A stretch of 30,031 bases of DNA from Vitrella brassicaformis (Eukaryota; Sar; Vitrellaceae), in the NCBI GenBank assembly GCA_001179505.1, contig CDMY01000480.1, forward strand, positions 38,380 through 68,410, in the 5' to 3' direction. Positions 1 to 10,671 of the stretch are shown here, in pieces. How positions within the stretch are numbered: the stretch's first letter is position 1; each line of letters starts with the position of its first letter. A program made the translations under genes and the position numbers. A model generated the notes under the pieces. That model did not search any database. It was not told the origin of the DNA and saw only the letters and a program-made list of their open reading frames with translations.

Positions 1-62
1 GGGGGGGGGGGGGGGGGGGGGGTCCACAAGAACACACACACACACACACACGCACGCACACA
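1..62. repeat. Poly-G run followed by CA microsatellite
   Basis: The window opens with 22 consecutive G, a short unique stretch, and then a CA-rich microsatellite that runs into the first recognisable splice acceptor (AG at 90-91). The CA tract fits the simple-repeat content of introns elsewhere in the window. The G homopolymer has no counterpart in the rest of the sequence and looks like a contig edge or a homopolymer artefact. Confidence 0.7.
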
Positions 63-91
63 CGGGTCTAAACGTCTGTCTGTATGTTCAG

Positions 92-2447
92 GTTGGCGTG
101 CGTGAAGGTTTCGCCTCTGCGATGTGCAAGGCCACTGTGCACATATGGAGGTGTGACCTCGGTGGCAATGCAGCCGCTGCCGAGACTACCGACAGCAGAG
201 GAGAGGTGATCAACTGCGTGTGTGAGACTCTGGAGGCTCTGATAAAGTGAGTGAATGAGTGAGTGAGTGTTCCAAAGGGCTCTCATACGCTCGGCGTGTG
301 CGCCTCACTGCAGGTACGGCGAGGGTGTGATGGACAGCAAGGGCGAAGCTCAGAACAAGATCGCAACACAGATACTACAGGTTCGAGTCAAGTGACATAT
401 AGTTGGGTCGATTCTCTCTCTCTCTGCACGTGTGTGTGTGTGTGTGTGAGCAGCTCGATTCTGTCAAGGCGCTGCGTGAGAGGCAGCGCCGAGGCAAGAA
501 GGGCAAACAGAAGAACGTCCTGACAAAGGTTCAGTGGTCCTTCACACAAGCAAAGCGACCAAGCTACTGCAGCATGTGTCTGCCATTCAGTTGTTGGACC
601 TGTTTGATGACATTGAGAGTGCCGAGACCAAGCGCTATGACAAGGTCTTGGCCAGCATCTCCTTCGAAAGCGACCCGCCCCAGCAGTAAGGCGCCAGCAG
701 CGCGTCATCCGGCAAGAACAAGAAGAAGCGGCACAACAGGAAGAACAAGAAGAAAAAGGGCGGCGGAGGGGGCGGGGCGAATGCATCTGCTGCCGTCGAT
801 AACGAAACAGGGTGCGTGTGGGGGGGGGGGGCCAACACACGCATACGCTGCTCTCATCTGCTCTGTCTGTTGTCCTATCTGTCAGTTGTGACAATGCCTC
901 CGATGACGACGATGGACTGGACGATGAGCAGCCCTCTGCATCGGCATCTGCGAGCCCTCCCTCTGGCGCCAACCATGGGTGCGCACCACAGACACCAAAT
1001 CCACCATCACGCTGGTCACTCCTCTCTCTTTGTTGTTGCCTTGGTGCAGGCAGCCGGAGGCGTGTGTGCCGTCAAGCATTGTGGCTGACGACGAGGGCGG
1101 CAATGACGGCGGGCCGTTCGTCACCATCACACACAAGAAGAAGAACAAGACCAACAAAAACAAGCCCTCGCCATTCGCAGCTCGCCCACCGCCGTCCTCG
1201 AGTGCCGCTGATATGGCGTCTCCCGGCCCTGCTGCCGCCGTGTAAGACACATGCACCGTCCGGCCGGTATGTCTGTCCCCCACGCAATGCACCCGTGCCT
1301 GTTCTGCAGAGGCATGGATCGTCACGTGAGTGTGTCGCCATTCGACATGACAACAGCCGCACTGGCCAAAGTCAACCAAAACAGGTGGGCATGACATACC
1401 TGCCTGCCGTTGGACTCACGACCATCTGCATGTCCTTCTTTCCTGTTCAGCCTGATGCCCACACTCACACCACCTGGTGGCCATCACAGCAGCCCCCCGG
1501 CCTCTCCTACCATGGCCGCTGCTGCTGTTGCTGTGCCTGCTGCTGCTGTGGCTGCGGCATCTGCTGCTGGGGGCGATCATGGCGAGTGGTCTGCCCATGG
1601 GTATGGTGATCGTCCCTTCCCTCTGTTCGAGACGGACGAGACACCTGCGGCACACAGCAGGGGCAGCGATCAGCTGCCGATGGGGTCGTCGGCCGACCGA
1701 CAGGGCAACCACACAGACACCGCTGCTAAGGAGTAAGCCAATCAATCAAGGGAGCGGTGTGTTATCAGCGCATTATTGACGGTGTGGCTGCTCTCTGTGC
1801 AGGTCCTGTGTGGGGCCGTCGCCTGCTGAGTGTGAGCTGCGGCGTGAGCGGGAGGCGTGGCGGAGGGAGAAGGAGCAGCATGAGCGCGAGAAGGAGGAAC
1901 TGCGGCGCCAGTGAGACAGACGCAAACCCCCCGCTCACTCACACACACCATACAGAGCCTCACTTGCCGTGTGTGGCTTTGTGCTTCATTCAGGCTGGCT
2001 GCCCTGAGCGTCTACCAGCACTCCTCCTCGTCCAACAGCAGCTCATCCGCACCACCACCACCACCACAGCACGACTACCAGCAGCAGCAGCAGCCGATAT
2101 CGGCTGCGTCAGGGGGAGAGGTGCAGGAGTGCGGCATCTGCTTCGACAGCCCCGCGACGGTCATGTACATGCCCTGCAGACACCTTCGGCTGTGCCCTCA
2201 GTGCTATGCCGACCGTCGGAGCAAGCTGCAGCGGGACCTCGCTACAGTGCGGGCGGAGAACGCCCGGCGGCGTCAGGAGAATGAGGACATCGAGAGACAG
2301 AACCAGACCCGCAGCAAGAAGGACAAAATCGCCCTGGTGGAGCTGCTGGATGAGCCAGAGTACCTGTGCGAGCACTGCAAGGTCAAGGTGCTGTTCGCTG
2401 GGTCGCGGGAGGAGGTGCTGCAGTGGGCCGCACAGCCAATCACATGA
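92..2447 (+). CDS. RING-finger protein, probable E3 ubiquitin ligase; 5' end outside window
   Basis: Eleven exons keep one reading phase: 92-246, 314-380, 454-528, 573-685, 740-811, 886-978, 1050-1241, 1310-1384, 1451-1732, 1803-1910 and 1994-2447, about 561 residues without the N terminus. The last exon holds a C3HC4-type RING: CGIC, then PCRHLRLCPQC about 13 residues on. This spacing is typical of IAP/MGRN-like E3 ligases that pair an E2 with a substrate. Before it come low-complexity Ala/Ser, poly-Pro and poly-Gln stretches, a charged E/R helix (exon 1803-1910) and two Lys/Asn-rich patches that could be nuclear-localisation or RNA-binding segments. The first exons (LEALIKYGEGVMDSKGEAQN and the following helix ending AIQLLDLFDDIE) loosely resemble the C-terminal armadillo repeats of importin-alpha; that resemblance is weak. 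The RING is confident. Substrate and site of action are unknown. Confidence 0.8.
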
Positions 2448-3049
2448 CGCCTGCCTTCCTGCCTGGCGTGTGTGGGTGTGGCGGGCGGGCGGGTGGGTTG
2501 CTGTGCTGTCTGTTGGGTACTCCATTGTCATGAATCACTCCATGGCCATGACAGTGAGTGAGGCGTGTCGCTCGCTGCGTTGAGTGGCCATGGAGCGGAG
2601 GGCAGACAGCACACAACACACACACAACACACATGGCCGGCCACACGGAGGAAGGAGCTGCGCGCTGTTTGCGTTTATATCCATTCACTTTGAATGCTAA
2701 TTTATAAGATCCCTGGTTCGTTCATTCACAATCTTGTCCAATGGATGGATGTGTGGACTGGACAGACATGTGTGTGTAGATGCATGTGTGTGTCGGGTGA
2801 GCGACTTGTAACAGACATGCCGTCGAATGCACTCATTCCCACACATGAAATTTGAAGGGCATTGAGTCGAAAGCATCCCACCCACTCACTCCCATCGTCC
2901 CTCCCGTACCATCCATATGCACAACGGACAAAGACGCCGCCAGCCAAGACAGCCCCACACAGCACAAGCCCCACCGCGATTGTCCCTTCCTTCGGCCATG
3001 CAGTCATTCATCAACACGCATACAGCGTCATCCATCAATCCATCAAGCG
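2448..3049. other. Convergent intergenic region (3' ends of two genes)
   Basis: About 600 bp lie between the stop of the RING gene (+) and the stop of the LRR gene (-). No coding stretch is supported: the short open frames on both strands are low-complexity translations of TG/CA repeats. An A/T-richer patch around 2685-2710 could hold a polyadenylation region, but no clear AATAAA was found. Confidence 0.6.
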
Positions 3050-4964
3050 TCAGGTGGGCGGCAGTCTGTATGCGGCGCTGCCGCTGCCCAGTCCGATCAT
3101 GTTGATGCACTCGTTGACAATGCGACACCGCTCCTCTTCGGACTGACGGGCGGCCTCACACGCCGTCTTGACGCCTGACAGGGCCTTCTCGGCACGATGC
3201 CGCATCTCCAATTCGCGAGCCTCAGCCTGCATGCATGCAGACGCATGTCGGACGGAAGGATGGGTGGATGGATGGATGGATGAAAGGACCTCTACCAGGT
3301 TTTGAGCGTCTTTGACCTGCCGCTCCTTCTGCCGCACCTCCTCACGCAGTTTGGCGCACTCCAAACCCAAACTCTGTCAACACAGACAGACAGACAGACA
3401 GACACGGAGGCACGGGTGTGTGTGTGTGTCTGTGTCGTCACTCTCCGCTCCTTCAGCCACACACAGGTGAGGTGCCGTGCCACACACTCTACTGACTGGC
3501 CCGGCCGCTCTCTGTGCGTCCGTAGGCACCCACCTGCATTTCGGTTTTGAGCCTGTCAACCTGCTGCTGGTGGGTGTTGTAGACCTCCTCACGCTGAGCC
3601 AACGTCGACTCGGCGCTCTATACGATAGATACATACACACACATGCGATGCGTGGGCCGCTGCGGCTCGGTGGGGGCACGGTACCTTACCTTGGCTTTCT
3701 CTTCAGCAGTGGCGAGGTCTAGTTGCAGGTCGTTGTTGGCCTTCTGTAGTGCCGCCAGCCGCTGGCAGAGCTCCGTCTCTTTGTCAGCCCGCTCACGCAG
3801 CCTCTTCTCATACTTGCTCTGCATCTCGGATGCCTGATGCAACCAACACAGTACACACACACGTCGTCTCGCCATCCCATCTGTGGGGTGTTCCGTCGAT
3901 CGTTTCTTTCACGGACCACTTCATCCCTCCGTTCCTTCTCGTCCTTGGCGTGACGCAGCTCAGACTCCAATGAACGGATCTACACACACCACACCACACC
4001 ACACCACACCGCACAGACCCGCATCGACGTGCATTCAATTCATGTCATGTGTGTTTGTTTGTGAGTGGTGCCATCTCACCTCGCCCTCGAGTGTGTCGAC
4101 CCTCCTCTGGGCCTGGTCGTATGCCTCGCGCATCTTGCGCTTGCCCTTGTCGGCCTCGTCCACCCTCATCTGCATCTCGTCCTTGAGACGCTTGCCGTCC
4201 TCCTCGGCGAAGTGCAGCTGCCGAAGAGCGTCGCTGCAACGCAACTCGCTGTCCTGCACACCACACCACACCACACACGCCACCAAACACCAACACCCGC
4301 ACCAATGCATTGGAACTTTTGTGTGGGCTGCTGGCGAGGTGACATACACACATACCTGTCTGTCTTTTGTGAGCTGGTCCGTCTGTGTGAGCAGCTCCCT
4401 CTCAGAACGGTCGGCACGCTCCTGACACACAGACAGAGGGTGAAGAGTGCAGTCAATGATGAGAGTACACACGTGCCATCCGTCCGTCTGTGTCGAATCC
4501 ACCCACCTACCTGTTGCCTGCATTTCTCCTGGTGGAGGGCCTTATGTTTGTCCTGCAACTCAGCATGGGCACGCTGAACGAACGGCCGCAACACACACAC
4601 AGTGGAAGGAATGCGCCCGCATGGTGGCTCAGCCACCCACCTGCAGCTCTTCGAATCTTCTCTTGAGCGTGTCATGCTCTGTCGTCATCTGCTGCCACCT
4701 GTCCGAACTCGCCTGACATAATGAATCAAGGCACGTACAGCACAGACGCACGCAGGCGTACAGACAGACCAGCCAGCGAACGTGCGCTTCTGCATTCTTA
4801 CGCACTCTTACTTACCGCAGCATGCTCCAGCTGCCCTCTCAGCTCATTGGCCTCGGCCGCCTTCTCGGCGGCCTTTTTCTGCGCCTCCTCCAGCTGCTGC
4901 GTCGCCACACTCAGCTGCAAGTACACACACACACACACATATGGATTCTGTATCGTGGGCCTCT

Positions 4965-4997
<33 letters not shown>

Positions 4998-6271
4998 GTT
5001 CTCACTCACCTCTGCCCTGAGAGTGTCGACTTCCTTTTCCTGTGTGTCTCGCGCCTCCGCCCGTTTGGCCTCTGCCGCTAGGGCGGCCTTCCGGTCCTCG
5101 AGGTCACGACGAGTGGCGAACAACTTGCACTGAACGATCGCACGAGCAGGCTCTGTCGATATTTGTCATAGCAATGTGTGTACCTCCATTTCCTCGAGCT
5201 GGCACTGCAGCGACTTCTGTACGTTTCTGCAGAGGTTGTCCTGGCGGATGGCCTCGCAGGGCTGCAGCGCACACCCCCGCCGCCGAGGGCTGCACGGCAG
5301 ACCCTTGTTCCGACGCAAACACGCCTGACATCCACACACACACACACACACACACAGTAGCAACGGCCGTCCGTGTAAAGGTGTGTTGTTGGGTGAGTGG
5401 GACTCACTTCGACGGCCGAGAGCGTTTCATATCCGACTGCGTTGCCGGTGAGGTTGAGTTGGGTTATGACGCCGTTGTCCTGCAGGACATTTAGGATGGT
5501 CAGCCCGCCCTCAAGACCAAACTCGTTGTGGGCGACGTCGACACTCTCCAACGTTCTGACATACACAGACAGACAGGAAGGCAGAGAGAATGAGATTCGA
5601 TTCTTCAAGCGTCACGACCCACCCTCTCGCCAGCCACACACCTGTTGCCCTTGATCATCTCAGCGATAGCTGAAGCCCCGCATGGGCCGACCTGGCACTC
5701 ACGCAGACTGAAGCAAGCAAGCAGTAGCAAGAGGCAAGGGAATACGGTCACCGACCAGGCCATGAGGTAGGATAAGGACTGGTTTGCCTTGCCTGAGAGT
5801 CTTGATCGACGGGTGTGCTGCAACAACCTGGCAGAGGTGGCGGAGACCAGAGGAGTCCCTGAACGAGACCAGGGGCACCCAGATGCCCCAAAGGCAGGCA
5901 GGCAGGCAGGCAATATGTGTGTCTGATGGATCACTCTCGCTCACCGAACAGGGTTCCACTCGAGCGATAGCGACCTGAGGGCACTCTGGCTGGCGAGGGC
6001 CTTGGCGATGCTGTCCACACCGCTAGATGTAATATTGTTCGCCTGACAGCAACACAAAACGCACGGCGGCCAGCACGTCAGTAATAGCCTGACTGAGTTT
6101 GCCATGTACGTGTGTACTCACCTGCAGTTCGATGGTCGTGAATTTGTTCTTGTGTTGCTCGAGGAAAGCGGCGATGGCGGCGCATCCCTTGTCGCCGAAG
6201 AACTTGTTGTTGAGGCTCAGCTGCTCACAGCCGCCCAGTGACGCCAAGTAGTCGGCCAGGAACTTATCCAT
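3050..6271 (-). CDS. LRR plus coiled-coil protein, LRRC45-like
   Basis: Seventeen exons in consistent phase encode about 603 residues: 6122-6271, 5945-6042, 5793-5858, 5642-5707, 5408-5555, 5184-5324, 5010-5129, 4816-4914, 4641-4712, 4511-4573, 4356-4421, 4080-4253, 3920-3979, 3690-3833, 3534-3617, 3290-3373 and 3050-3226. The ATG is at 6271-6269 (MDKFLADYLASLGG). The first ~175 residues are ribonuclease-inhibitor-type leucine-rich repeats (e.g. LRSLSLEWNPVR, IKTLSLREC, ITQLNLTGNAVG). The remaining ~400 are an almost unbroken E/K/R/Q-rich coiled coil. N-terminal LRRs followed by a long coiled coil, at nearly the 670-residue length of human LRRC45 (a centrosome linker protein), suggest a centriole/basal-body scaffold. 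Exons in the coiled coil are nearly all phase 0. The intron at 5708-5792 has a GC donor. The exact donors at 3290 and 3920 could shift by a codon or so. Confidence 0.85.
4963..4992. repeat. (CTGT)n microsatellite in an intron
   Basis: About seven tandem CTGT units lie inside the intron between exons 5010-5129 and 4816-4914 of the minus-strand LRR gene. Similar CAGA/CTGT arrays occur in other introns and intergenic tails, so this looks like ordinary intronic simple sequence. Confidence 0.8.
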
Positions 6272-6903
6272 CTTTCTGGATCAATTGGCTGCCGATGATG
6301 GATAGGGCCAACGCAACGCGGTCAACGTCAAAGCTACCTGAAGCAGTCCATTGACACGGACAGACACAGCGGCCACACAATTCAGAGCGTGCGATACATG
6401 TTGCGCGCATGCGGCTGTCTGTGAGATGACTCGGCTGTCGTCTTTCCAGTATTTTGGATGTGCAATAGACGTGGTCCCTCAGCCCTGCTCACACCTCGGA
6501 GAGCCACTAAGAGAGAGCGGCGCACAAAGGGCCACTTCAGCCAGTTTCGCTTTGGATTACGCAGAGAGCGGATGCCGCACACGACAATGCATGCATCAAC
6601 CACCTTTGGTGGCGACTTGCATCAGAATGGGTTTGCGAGCTCCAAGCTCGCCCTTCCCATTTGTTGCCCGAGTCGACAAAAAAGCCTTTGAGGAGCAGTG
6701 GAAGGTCGTGCTCAGTCAAGGAGAAAGCATTGTGCTGAGCTCAACGTCCCTGAGTTCCAGAAACGGCTCAAGAGCAGCTCCCATAGAGAAGCAGCAGTTG
6801 GCTGTCCGCCCCCTGCCGCCCGTCGTCCAAGGGAGGATCAGTCAGGAGGCCTGCCTACCTGCCTGCAGCAATCAGTGCCTGAGAGTAGGCGTGAGAGTCG
6901 AGA
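6272..6903. promoter_or_regulatory. Divergent intergenic region (LRR gene and V-ATPase e gene)
   Basis: The 632 bp separate the start codons of the minus-strand LRR gene (6271) and the plus-strand V-ATPase subunit gene (6904). It must contain both promoters and 5' UTRs, and it is poor in simple repeats compared with the introns. A long plus-strand open frame crosses it and continues through the V-ATPase exons in the wrong frame; I treat that as chance. No TATA-like or initiator motif could be assigned confidently. Confidence 0.5.
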
Positions 6904-7429
6904 ATGGCGGTCGGCGTGCTGCTGACCGGCACGATTGTCTTTGCGGCTCTCGGAGTGGCAGCGTGCGTCATCTTTCCCTTCTGCACCGCCTACGAGACGG
7001 AGAACATCACCAAAGGGGAATCCATACAGTGAGCCACGCACAGACCGCACTGCTTGCCTTGCACTGGAGTGCCAGAAAGGCTGACTGGTTGGACTGAGAG
7101 GAATGAAGCCTAGACTGGTGTGGTGCATGCCATGCACTGCATGCCATGTGGTATTGTGTCTGTGTGCGTGTGTGTGTGTGTCCAGATTGACCATCGTATG
7201 CATCTCAGTAGCGACGGTCTGCCTCTGGGGATTGTAAGCCGCCATGAGAAAAGCAACTCACAGACGCACGAATCGTCGTTCTCTCCCTCCCATTCATTCT
7301 GTTCGGTTGATGTGATGCCTCTGTCTGTGTGTGTCTTCTCCCTCCCTCCCTCCCTCCCATGTCAGTTGGATATCGATGTACATGCACCAGATGAACCCGA
7401 TGATCCTGCCGGAGAGGGCGGTGCACTGA
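6904..7429 (+). CDS. VMA9: V-type proton ATPase subunit e (Vo sector)
   Basis: Three exons (6904-7028, 7186-7233, 7366-7429) splice in phase to a 78-residue protein. That is the usual ~70-80 residue size of V-ATPase subunit e (ATP6V0E in animals, Vma9 in yeast), a small hydrophobic Vo subunit needed for proton-pump assembly in vacuolar and endosomal membranes. The N terminus (MAVGVLLTGTIVFAALGVAA) is one membrane helix. Exons 2-3 give a second helix (LTIVCISVATVCLWG then FWISMYMHQMNPMI). The C-terminal pattern, FW followed by Q-x-NP, matches the conserved LFW...QLNP segment of the family. The loop between the helices carries a possible glycosylation site (NIT). No other start lies in frame nearby. 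Assignment rests on size, two helices and the QxNP motif; a search should confirm it. Confidence 0.82.
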
Positions 7430-8869
7430 CGGACGGACCCACCAAGACAACACACACAACACAACAGCACAGAGCAGATACGAGAAGACCCCGAGAAGGA
7501 GGCATGACGTACGTGGCTTGGCGTGCGTGGCTGTCTGCCGGACGGACGGACGGACCGAATGGATGAGTGAGTTGACTGCATGAGATGAGATCGGACCATG
7601 CATGAGACTCACTGACTAACCCGCTCGCCCGCTCGACAGTCAAGAGAAGGCTTTTTCGGTCGGTGCCACCAAGTAGGTCCCGAGCAGCACTCACTGCTTG
7701 TATGGATATGTGTGTGAGAATGTATGTGTGTGGGTATATTCGATGACAATCTGGCCGACGTTTGTGTAAGCTGCCTATACGTGTGTGTATGTGTGTAGAG
7801 CAGCCACCGGCTCGCCCATTCCCATTGAGTGCATTGATCGACACACCATGCACGCACGCGAAACACATCATCATCCATCATATTTGTCCCAACACATACG
7901 CGAGAGCACCGGCTGAGCAGAGTCTGACCATCAGCCAACCAACCGACCGATCATGCACACACGCCACGCACTTCGGATGCCATCGCGACGTACGTCATCG
8001 ACCCACCCCATCCACACACTGAGCCGACATGCAAACAGAGAGAGAGGCTATACAGAAGACAGACAGACAGACAAGACAGCTCTTAGACAGACAAGAGATA
8101 CCCACACATCCATCCACAAGACAGCAAGAATAGCAGCAAGCAACGACAGACAGACAGACCACCATAGGGAATTAGGGTCGAGAAGCCCCCAGCTGCCCGA
8201 CAGCCCTCCAGCCCCCTAGACAGACAGACAGACCGACACAATCACACACAAGCGAAGGGGAGGGTAGGGGAGGGTGGGCCCACACACGTACACGTACAAG
8301 GCGATAGATACAAGGAGGGAGGCAGACATCGACAACACTTTCTCACACTCACACACGAACACGCAGAGCAAGGGAAGGGAAGGGAAGTGGAGGAGTGGTC
8401 GGACAGCATTGACACTGTTGAAAAGTTGGCGCGTCTGTTGCTATCTACGGTGCTGGCTCTCTGTCCCACATGCGACGCGACATCCCAACGCTGCAAATGC
8501 ATCCATGGTGGGTGGATGCCTTCGCGACGTGAAGGTGGCGTCTGTGAAACAGCAAAGCCGCCACGAGATAGCACAGCAAGGTTGGGTTGACATCCATCTC
8601 GTCAATCAAAAAGACAACAAACCAAGGAAGGAAGGAAGGCGAGAGAAAACTCGAGGAACGCAAAGCATGCACGACGGAAACAAAAAGTGCCATGTCAGCC
8701 ACACTGCATTGCGTCATCACGTCGATCGACGAGGGAAGATCAGATCGACGAGGAGGCGATCTTCCCTCGGCGATCGATGTGGAGGCAACACAACACGGCC
8801 GGCTGGTAGGTATCGACGTATGTGGCTCCCTCCCTCCCTTCTAGCTTGTAGCTCACTCATGTCAGTACG
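7430..8869. other. Long convergent intergenic region, repeat-rich
   Basis: This 1.44-kb gap lies between the stop of the V-ATPase e gene (+) and the stop of the EF-hand gene (-). It is rich in CACA, CAGA and CATC simple repeats, with repeated GACAGACAGAC tracts around 8060-8235. A 236-residue open frame (8274-8984, +) is compositionally random and runs into the antisense of the EF-hand gene, so I do not call it. The one structured element is the long inverted repeat at 8719-8780. No tRNA-like fold was recognised. It is the longest gap in the window, so an undetected noncoding RNA is possible. Confidence 0.55.
8719..8780. other. Long inverted repeat / potential RNA hairpin
   Basis: The arm at 8723-8741 (CGATCGACGAGGGAAGATC) pairs with 8758-8776 at 18 of 19 positions. 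Pairing extends outward four more steps, one of them a G-U wobble, giving a stem of about 23 bp around a 16-nt loop (8742-8757). It lies about 90 bp beyond the stop codon of the minus-strand EF-hand gene, between two convergent genes. It could be a 3'-UTR structure, a small-RNA precursor or a transcription-end element; sequence alone does not decide. Confidence 0.6.
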
Positions 8870-10671
8870 TCAGGTGGCCTGTCCGGCGGGTAGGTTCGAT
8901 TTGGAGTGTATGGGTATGATGTCGTTGGACGGCAGGAAGGGCGAGATGTTGACGTCCATCGAAAAACCATTCAGCCTGCCGTAGAGGGAAGGGGAGAGAG
9001 AGGTGTTTGCGGCGTAAAGCGGTGTGCGTGTGTGAGTGGCTGCCACGTCTCGTCTCACCTGGGTGTGATGATGAGTTGGGAGCTGATGAACTCCCGAAAC
9101 TCTTCAAAGCTCAGCAACCCGTCCCTGTCAACATCATACTGGTCGTAACTCTGACAAAGCGCACAGACAGACATACACAGACAGGGGCATACGGTATGCT
9201 TGCTTCTGCACACCAACAGTCCTCTGCCTGTCTCTAGCCGACTTACATCGCCCACAAATTGCTGCGCGCATTCCTTTGCGAGCGCCTCCAGTCCAGCCAA
9301 CGCACCACCATGCTGGCCGCCGGCTCCATCGGCCGCCGTGTCGCCCATGCCCACCCCGCCATTCATGCCGGCAGTGGGTGGCTGCCTCATGGCTGACGTG
9401 GCGTTGTGTGGCGACGGCTCTGCGTCGCTTCTGCTGCGGCCATTGGCGTTGGGTGGTGGCTGGGGGGCGGTGTTCTCGACAGCCAGTAGGCAGTGGAACG
9501 CGTCGCGCCATAGCGCTAGGGTGACATCCAACAAATCAGCCTGAACACAAGATACAGTTCTGGTTCCGTTGAGAGGGCAGGTAAATATTGATGTACAGAC
9601 ATACCGATGTGACGGCCGCATCAGCCCTGCAGTGGACCTCGAAACAGAGAGCCATTTTCTCATCGTGTGTACCTGCACATGTAGACAGACATTCACACCA
9701 CCAGCACTGAGGAGGATACCTACCAACGACCCACTCCCCTCGATGCGTCGTGTACCATGTCTGGCTCTCTTGAGAAACGTCAAGAGGTCACTCAGAGTGA
9801 CGCGCTGCGCCTCACTCAGCACCGACCGAGGCTGCCCGTCGACCACACCCGAATCACCACGTGCACCCTCGCCCGTCGGCACCCCATCGCTCTCATGGCT
9901 GTCTGTTACAGCCACGTGGTTGTTGGCCGCCATATCGCTGTCGGCCGGCGGCTGTGGCTGTGAGTTGTCAGCAGCGGTGGGATTGGCGGCAGTGGCGGTG
10001 TTGTCCTGCCCCTGGCCGGCCTGTATCCTGTCCTCCAGCCGCTGCTGCTTGGACGGATTGCCCAGCGCATCGAAGATCCTGATCGATCAACAACACGGAA
10101 TGCAGTGAGGACCTGGCACTTCGCTCCATGTGTGAGTGTGCGTGCACTGCACCTGTCCCAAAAGACGGGAGCGACCCTAAAAAACTTGGCCTCCCCCAAA
10201 CGATGCATCATCGCGTGAAACTCGGGACGGCCGGCTGCACCAGTGATGCACACAGACACAGACAGACACATGTATATGATGACCACTCACAGCAGGACAT
10301 GGCATCGGGCTGGGCTTGCCTGTCGGTTCACTGTCACAGTGTTGGTCGTTTTGTTGGGGCCGCGAAAGGTCCTCCTCAGCCAGGTCAGGTCGAGATGACG
10401 ACGCCATCGCACCATTCGACGCCCCGTCCCCCGCACCAGTCACCGACACAAACACCTCCCGGACGTACGCCTCGTCCTGAACACACAGACAACGACGCAC
10501 AGCAGGCACACAGTGTGTCTGTGACCCCCCTTGTTGCCTCGCTGTCCTTCACGCGATCACCGATTGGTATTCGTCGTTAGTGTGAGCTTTGCTGCCTCTC
10601 TTCTTGCGCGACAGCCGTCCATCTGGCCCTCCCGGCCCTCCATTGACCAGCACAGACTGATTACAGCCCAT
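8870..10671 (-). CDS. EF-hand protein with predicted N-myristoylation/palmitoylation signal
   Basis: Eight exons (10561-10671, about 10284-10476, 10153-10234, 9720-10078, 9605-9672, 9247-9540, 9059-9150, 8870-8975) give about 434 residues. The start codon directly follows an in-frame TGA and opens MGCNQS: Gly2, Cys3 and Ser6 are the classical signal for N-myristoylation with adjacent palmitoylation, which would anchor the protein to membranes. One canonical calcium-binding EF-hand loop is seen near residues 375-386 (DVDRDGLLSFEE, acidic residues at loop positions 1, 3, 5 and 12). Between them lie Gln/Ala/Pro-rich disorder and two helical blocks (FFRVAPVFWDRIFDAL; ADLLDVTLALWRDAFHCLLA). The second helix of each could belong to a degenerate EF-hand, which is a guess. 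The junction between exons 2 and 3 is the weak point: the strongest donor there (GTGAGT) breaks the frame, and phase needs GTCATC or GTGAAC instead. Confidence 0.72.

Noticed and set aside
1-22. Terminal G run as a telomere
   Set aside because: A pure homopolymer is not a telomeric repeat and occurs only at the window edge, so an artefact is more likely.
687-689. In-frame TAA within the RING-finger gene, suggesting a pseudogene or two genes
   Set aside because: It lies in a 54-nt intron (686-739) with a strong GTAAGG donor and an ACAG acceptor. Removing it keeps the frame and the frame stays open to the RING.
812-1609. 265-residue open frame on the plus strand
   Set aside because: It crosses several introns of the RING gene in the wrong frame and consists of Cys/Ser/Arg low complexity.
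6351-7097. 248-residue open frame on the plus strand
   Set aside because: It overlaps the promoter region and reads the V-ATPase e exon out of frame; no domain or composition supports it.
8050-8235. Spaced GACAGACAGAC units resembling a repeat array or CRISPR
   Set aside because: Units are tetranucleotide microsatellites with irregular spacing; the surrounding sequence is eukaryotic and no cas-like gene is present.
8274-8984. 236-residue open frame in the long gap
   Set aside because: Composition is repeat-driven (His/Thr/Arg), it has no domain, and it ends antisense to the last exon of the EF-hand gene.
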